A program made the translations under genes and the position numbers. Shown in pieces: positions 4,740 through 8,081 of a stretch of 8,081 bases of DNA (positions within the stretch are counted from its first letter, which is position 1; every line of letters begins with the position of its first letter). A model generated the notes under the pieces. It saw nothing but the letters and a program-made list of their open reading frames with translations, was not told the DNA's origin and searched no databases. Source of the DNA: Candidatus Hodarchaeota archaeon (GTDB taxonomy: Archaea > Asgardarchaeota > Heimdallarchaeia > Hodarchaeales > YT1-057); contig JAEOTI010000683.1 in NCBI GenBank assembly GCA_016839955.1, positions 1 to 8,081 on the forward strand, given 5' to 3'.

Positions 4740-4755
4740 TTCTCAAATTTGAGAA
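4740..4755. terminator. Perfect 16-bp palindrome between convergent genes
   Basis: TTCTCAAATTTGAGAA is its own reverse complement. It lies 8 bases after the nuclease stop and 15 bases before the DUF4238 stop on the other strand, so it could act as a terminator or transcript-end structure for both. No long T-run follows on either side; AAAATTTT at 4765-4772 is the only candidate. Confidence 0.45.
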
Positions 4756-4770
4756 ACACACTAGAAAATT

Positions 4771-5802
4771 TTAAGTCTGACGACGCCAACCGTCCAACAC
4801 AATTCTATGTCGATTCAATATTTCTTTCGGTTCAAGGGTAGTTAAGCGTAATGGTTTTTCCGTGTTAGAGAAAAGATAATATTGAGAACAATTATAGATC
4901 AATCCATTCATCTTATGAATTTCATATTTGTCAATTATTTCTCTTGGAAAATGGGTTTCAAATTCCTTTCTTTCCAAGAATCTTATGGCTAAATCGGGAG
5001 AAATAGGAAAGTAATGGTCTCGGACCTTTGTGTTAAGATTAGCTAAAAAATATTCTCCTTCTGGAATACATTCATCCCCAGTAATAAATGGTAAATCTGT
5101 ATTATTTTCAATCAAAATTGGGTATACGGTATTAGGTATTATGGTGCGTATAGGAAGCTTAAATTTATCTCTCCATTCATCGATGATCTCTTTTTCTAAA
5201 TTTTTCTTCCTATCTAATTGGTGAAATGTACCATTAACGTTAGCCGATGGAATTTTAATGTGATATGCTTTACTTATTAAAGAAAATAAAATTTCTATAT
5301 CATTTGTAAACAAAACTGTTTGAAAAAATTCAGCAGCTTTTTCGGTATAGGTAATTGTTCCCCTTTTTCTCATATCACTACCCAAAATATCACCTACCCT
5401 TAGAGAATTACAAAACTCTAAAAAATCTCTAAAAACAAATGATTTAGCTTTTAGGCAATTAGCTATTTCCCAAAGGGTTTCCTGATTATTATTTTGGTAT
5501 AAACATTCTTCTGCTCCATTCTTAATTATCTTTTGAAGCAAATTTAGCTTATTTTCTGTCTTTTTAACGATGTCATCTACAATGGGTAATAAGTAGTGAT
5601 TTATTCTGGCTAAGGACGAAATTTTTCCATAATTAAGCATATTCTTTTCTATATCGTAATAATGAATCTTCATTCGTGATTTTAATCTCTTTCGAATTTT
5701 AAAGGGTAATGAATCCTTCTGGTCTAGATATCCTGAAAGATCAGGAGAGAAATTTCTCAAGTAGCTTTGAGAGACAAAATGTTGTTTGTCCTTGACACAC
5801 AT
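4771..5802 (-). CDS. DUF4238-family protein (343 aa), function unknown
   Basis: The opening VKDKQHFVSQSYLRNFS is the hallmark of DUF4238, a family of about 250-350 residues scattered through bacteria and archaea with no settled role. Further family features are visible: the DLPFITGDECI segment (compare FITSDNPV) and HYFPISPDLAIRFL, followed by a C-terminal part with NCSQYYLFS. These are at about residues 236-246, 263-276 and 304-312 in the 343-residue form. No membrane segment is present. ATG 5802 is preferred over GTG 5814 because GAGGGTG (5818-5812) lies 9 bases ahead of the ATG and includes the GTG. The gene lies downstream of the HEYSH protein on the same strand, 167 bases away, with a T7 tract between, so it may be a separate unit. 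The AT-richness and patchy family distribution suggest an accessory gene. Family assignment is from motif recall. Confidence 0.85.
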   Translation of the reverse strand: MCVKDKQHFVSQSYLRNFSPDLSGYLDQKDSLPFKIRKRLKSRMKIHYYDIEKNMLNYGKISSLARINHYLLPIVDDIVKKTENKLNLLQKIIKNGAEECLYQNNNQETLWEIANCLKAKSFVFRDFLEFCNSLRVGDILGSDMRKRGTITYTEKAAEFFQTVLFTNDIEILFSLISKAYHIKIPSANVNGTFHQLDRKKNLEKEIIDEWRDKFKLPIRTIIPNTVYPILIENNTDLPFITGDECIPEGEYFLANLNTKVRDHYFPISPDLAIRFLERKEFETHFPREIIDKYEIHKMNGLIYNCSQYYLFSNTEKPLRLTTLEPKEILNRHRIVLDGWRRQT

Positions 5803-5857
5803 TTCAGGAAACACCCTCTTGTAACAGAAATTAATACATATTAGACGTCATTTCTAG

Positions 5858-5864
5858 AAAAAAA
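5858..5864 (-). terminator. T7 tract after the 6725-5970 gene
   Basis: On the minus strand seven T occur about 106 bases after the TAA of the HEYSH gene and 56 bases before the DUF4238 start. It may end the first transcript; some read-through is possible. Confidence 0.35.
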
Positions 5865-5969
5865 TCATTCAATCTGTTTCAATAAACTTAAATCAAATTG
5901 ATTTTGATAAAATATTTCTGAGTAATTAAATCTATCTAGTTCTAAACATAAATTGTTTAATCTCTTAAA

Positions 5970-6725
5970 TTAATCAGCATTTTCATTAAATTTACCTTTT
6001 AGAATCTTGAAAAATTGATAGTTTAATAGATAATAGAATTTCAACCATAAAATTCGGTTAGCTTCTCTAAAAACTTGAGATAGTTGTCTCCAGTTTTTTA
6101 TTACATAGAAAATGAGAGTATTATTAAAAACTAAGAAAAAATTGTAATATTTTGTCTTTTCGGTGTCAATTTTTGAAATCGTTGTAGTATCAGGTTTCTC
6201 AGTAAGCCTAGAATCTAATAACATGTATTTAATCGCTTCAAGTCTTGCTCTTATGTAATAAGTTGGTTCAAGGCGGAGTGAGTTAATAAGAGTATAATCA
6301 GCTAAAAAATCTAAGTATGAGTGACGGAAGTTAAAAAATGGAACATTATTTGTGTGAATTTTATCGTCGGGGATGTCCTCACAAGATATTAATGTAAGTG
6401 TATGTGAGTATTCATGCCATGCGGCTTGCCGGACGTGATTTTTAGGAAATTTTTGACCATATTGATTTGTAATATGTTTTAAATAACCCTTTTTGTATAA
6501 ATTTTTTAAATTCTCAGCTTTGATCACAAATTCTACTAATTCTTCATTCCAACAAGTATTGAAATCAGAAACAGATTTTGGGTCTTTATCTAAAATTTGT
6601 TTATGCAAAATTGAATCTTGAATCGTCTCTTCAGTATATATATTATATTTTCTTGTATCTTTCTGTTTTTTCCATAATTTTTCAATTTCTTTTTGATACC
6701 AAGAAAATAAGCGAGTTAATTTCAT
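5970..6725 (-). CDS. Hypothetical protein with zincin-type HEYSH motif (251 aa)
   Basis: No family was recognised with certainty. The strongest clue is AAWHEYSHTLTL, an HExxH zinc-metallopeptidase motif at residues 104-108. It is followed about 35 residues later by LDFLADYTLINSL (residues 138-150), which resembles the third-ligand helix of ImmA/IrrE-type peptidases (E/DxxAD-xx), with Asp139 or Asp143 in place of Glu. The N-terminal 90 residues are charged and probably helical. The C-terminal third is rich in aromatic residues (FFLVFNNTLIFYVIKNW; LWLKFYYLLNYQFFKILK), possibly membrane-associating. ATG 6725 is preferred over GTG 6734 because GGAG (6737-6734) is 8 bases ahead and the GTG falls in that site. 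The gene is unusually AT-rich (about 20% GC over 6121-6180 by count) next to radA, suggesting recent acquisition. A metallopeptidase role is inference from the motif alone. Confidence 0.7.
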   Translation of the reverse strand: MKLTRLFSWYQKEIEKLWKKQKDTRKYNIYTEETIQDSILHKQILDKDPKSVSDFNTCWNEELVEFVIKAENLKNLYKKGYLKHITNQYGQKFPKNHVRQAAWHEYSHTLTLISCEDIPDDKIHTNNVPFFNFRHSYLDFLADYTLINSLRLEPTYYIRARLEAIKYMLLDSRLTEKPDTTTISKIDTEKTKYYNFFLVFNNTLIFYVIKNWRQLSQVFREANRILWLKFYYLLNYQFFKILKGKFNENAD

Positions 6726-6777
6726 CTCACTCACTCCAATATTTTCTCTAATTATTAATTCCTTGGTTGTTGTTAAA

Positions 6778-6809
6778 CAAGAATTCTAGAATTATGTTAC
6801 AAGAATTCT
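6778..6809. promoter_or_regulatory. Tandem AGAATTCT palindromes upstream of the 6725 start
   Basis: The 10-mer CAAGAATTCT occurs at 6778-6787 and 6800-6809. Each contains the 8-bp palindrome AGAATTCT, and the copies are 22 bp apart, about two helical turns. The first overlaps a perfect 12-bp palindrome AATTCTAGAATT (6782-6793). The cluster sits 53-84 bases upstream of the HEYSH gene and just downstream (minus strand) of a TATA-like TTTTTTAAAG (6828-6819), a typical place for a repressor site. Confidence 0.45.
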
Positions 6810-6822
6810 GATAACGGTCTTT

Positions 6823-6874
6823 AAAAAATATTAACACTGTCACGTAAAGCGATAATCGTTTTTGGTGATAAAAA
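6823..6874 (-). terminator. Two T-tracts after radA
   Basis: On the minus strand T5 (6874-6870) and T6 (6828-6823) follow the radA stop by 32 and 78 bases. A small stem CGAT-T-ATCG lies between them (6850-6858). The T6 tract also forms part of the TATA-like sequence for the next minus gene. Confidence 0.4.
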
Positions 6875-6905
6875 TATGGATCAAACACTCACCTGGATAG
6901 ATAAA

Positions 6906-7925
6906 TTACTTGTTATAGTCTTGGACACCCTCAGTCGTAATGGCAAACTCGATTTTTCCATCAGGAAGTTCGGGGTTTTTAGTAAGAGTGGCAGTCCGTT
7001 TGGTAGCTTTGCCTTTACGGAGAAATATCCGTGTGGTAACAGTATGACCGACCATATTCCCCCCAATGGGTTTATTGGGGTCACCAAAGAACATACCGTC
7101 AGGTTTGGAAGCAACTTGGTTGGTTATGATTCCGACACAATTGAGGATCTCTGCTTGTTTGGAAATAAAGGATAAGTGTTTGCCAATCAATTGTTGACGT
7201 GTAGCTAATGTTGCTCGTCCCGCAAATTCACTTCGGAAATGAGCCATGAGAGAATCGACAATAATCAACCCCACACCAGGCACCATCGTGAGTGCTTCTT
7301 CCGTCAACGCCATCTGATGTTCACTATTGTAGCCTCGCCCCACGGTGATTCGTGCTAACACCGCGTCAGGATCCATGCCTAAAGCTTGAGCAATTTGGAC
7401 AATGCGGTTATAACGGAAAGTGCCCTCAGTGTCAATCCAAATTATATCTTGATCGAGGTACTTCACACAATTAACAGCCAATTGATGAGCGAGCTGAGTT
7501 TTTCCGCACCCATTCTCTCCTGCAAGTTCGGTGACACCTCCTGTTTCAAAACCTCCTCCGAGGAGCTCATCAAACGCCTTTGATCCTGAAGGTAATTTAA
7601 TGCGGGTTTTTGCTGATTCTTCATATTCTGTTCCTTTTTTCAACCCGAGATCAAAACGGGCACGAGCCTCGCGGATCAAAAGCGACGCAGTTTTCTCGGC
7701 TATCCCTGAAATGTCGGTCAGTTGGGAACGAGTGGCTAATGCAATCGATTCTTTACTGCCATACCCCGCCTCTTCCAACCGTTTTTTGGTTGATGGCCCA
7801 ATACCAGCAACCGTCTCTAAAAAGGGCTTTTCAGAGATTTTACTGTTTTTCTTCGTTTTTTTCTTTTTTTCTGTCTTGATTGGTTCAGGAATAATTCCTT
7901 CTTCTTTTGTTTGGACTTTTGCCAT
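6906..7925 (-). CDS. radA: DNA repair and recombination protein RadA (339 aa)
   Basis: RadA is the archaeal RecA/Rad51 homologue. It forms filaments on single-stranded DNA and carries out ATP-dependent strand exchange in homologous recombination. After a lysine-rich tail (about 18-28, KTEKKKKTKKNSK) comes the N-terminal HhH domain (GIGPSTKKRLEEAGY and ISGIAEKTA, about 36-90). FDLG (91-94) stands where Rad51 has its FxxA polymerisation motif. The core has Walker A GENGCGKTQ (136-144), WIDTEGTF (163-170), Walker B LIIVDS (220-225), the HFRSEFAGRATLATRQQL block and the DNA-binding L2 loop NQVASKPDGMFFGDP (269-283), then PIGGN. Length is normal for RadA (about 320-350). ATG 7925 has AGTGA 6 bases upstream and a TATA box at 7991-8000. 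No intein is seen. GC content is higher than in the neighbours (about 47% over 7201-7260). Plus-strand frames over it are shadows. Confidence 0.97.
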   Translation of the reverse strand: MAKVQTKEEGIIPEPIKTEKKKKTKKNSKISEKPFLETVAGIGPSTKKRLEEAGYGSKESIALATRSQLTDISGIAEKTASLLIREARARFDLGLKKGTEYEESAKTRIKLPSGSKAFDELLGGGFETGGVTELAGENGCGKTQLAHQLAVNCVKYLDQDIIWIDTEGTFRYNRIVQIAQALGMDPDAVLARITVGRGYNSEHQMALTEEALTMVPGVGLIIVDSLMAHFRSEFAGRATLATRQQLIGKHLSFISKQAEILNCVGIITNQVASKPDGMFFGDPNKPIGGNMVGHTVTTRIFLRKGKATKRTATLTKNPELPDGKIEFAITTEGVQDYNK

Positions 7926-7990
7926 GTGTATTCACTTTTCAAGAAAAATTTGATTCCATTTCATATTCTACCCAAGATTACCCCACTTCC

Positions 7991-8000
7991 CTTTTATATT
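7991..8000 (-). promoter_or_regulatory. radA: TATA box for radA
   Basis: The minus strand reads AATATAAAAG, followed by GGAAGTGGGG. A transcription start about 25 bases downstream (near 7966-7970) would give a leader of roughly 40-45 bases that contains the AGTGA ribosome site (7936-7932). Confidence 0.6.
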
Positions 8001-8034
8001 CGGAATGAGCAAAAAATAGCATGGATTTGACAAT

Positions 8035-8067
8035 AAAAAAGTCTCTCAAAGGACTTTAGATAGAGAC
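8035..8067 (-). terminator. Hairpin plus T6, terminator of a gene beyond the right edge
   Basis: On the minus strand GTCTCT (8067-8062) pairs with AGAGAC (8046-8041), with an inner AAAG/CTTT stem, and is followed at once by TTTTTT (8040-8035). This is a classic intrinsic-type terminator and implies a minus-strand gene upstream of radA outside the window. A competing stem AAAGTC/GACTTT (8038-8043 with 8052-8057) overlaps it. Confidence 0.6.
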
Positions 8068-8081
8068 CCATAAGCATTAAA

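Noticed and set aside
4138..4761. Minus-strand frames opposite the ERCC4 nuclease gene
   Set aside because: They are shadows of a gene with clear catalytic motifs.
5030..5224. 64-codon plus-strand frame inside the DUF4238 gene
   Set aside because: It is antisense to a recognised family and has no ribosome site.
6876..7953. Several plus-strand open frames across the radA gene
   Set aside because: They lie antisense to a full-length, motif-complete radA, lack ribosome sites and have low-complexity or unlikely composition.
1..8081. CRISPR array, tRNA, rRNA, insertion sequence or attachment site
   Set aside because: No regularly spaced repeats, cloverleaf, transposase or terminal inverted repeats were seen anywhere in the window.

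Overview
The window is AT-rich and almost certainly archaeal. It carries a RadA-type recombinase with the archaeal/eukaryotic layout (N-terminal HhH domain, Walker A GENGCGKTQ) and a stand-alone XPF/ERCC4-family nuclease. It also has TATA-box promoters (TATAAAAG-type) and Shine-Dalgarno sites of the GAGGTGA type. The lineage cannot be fixed from the sequence. An Asgard or related mesophilic archaeon would fit, but that is only an impression. No rRNA, tRNA, CRISPR array or insertion sequence was recognised.

Layout from left to right. Positions 1-700 have no intact gene. This stretch holds TATA-like and dyad repeats and, on the minus strand, a decayed second copy (394-666) of a two-gene cassette whose intact version lies at 2838-3337. 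Next is a minus-strand membrane-anchored beta-rich protein (701-1360), a 536-base spacer with a GC-richer pocket and inverted repeats, and a minus-strand protein with a restriction-endonuclease-like core (1897-2469). After a sparse spacer comes a compact minus-strand operon of three overlapping small genes (3578 down to 2838): a small soluble protein, a two-helix membrane protein and a zinc-finger membrane protein. A divergent promoter region (3579-3706) separates it from plus-strand genes for a two-helix membrane protein (3707-4000) and the ERCC4 nuclease (4085-4732). Both plus-strand genes sit behind copies of the same 17-bp element. Convergent to the nuclease is a minus-strand DUF4238 protein (4771-5802). 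It is preceded by a very AT-rich gene with a zincin-type HEYSH motif (5970-6725), whose upstream region carries a tandem palindrome cluster. RadA (6906-7925, minus) and its promoter follow. The right edge holds a hairpin plus T-tract that probably ends a minus-strand gene lying beyond the window.

Functionally, RadA (strand exchange) and the ERCC4 nuclease (cutting of branched DNA) are the two recognisable repair proteins. The genes between and to the left of them look accessory: AT-rich, small, often membrane-bound, mostly uncharacterised, with one restriction-nuclease-like and one metallopeptidase-like protein. The best evidence of genome dynamics is the duplicated cassette at 394-666, which has lost a zinc-ligand cysteine and gained in-frame stops.
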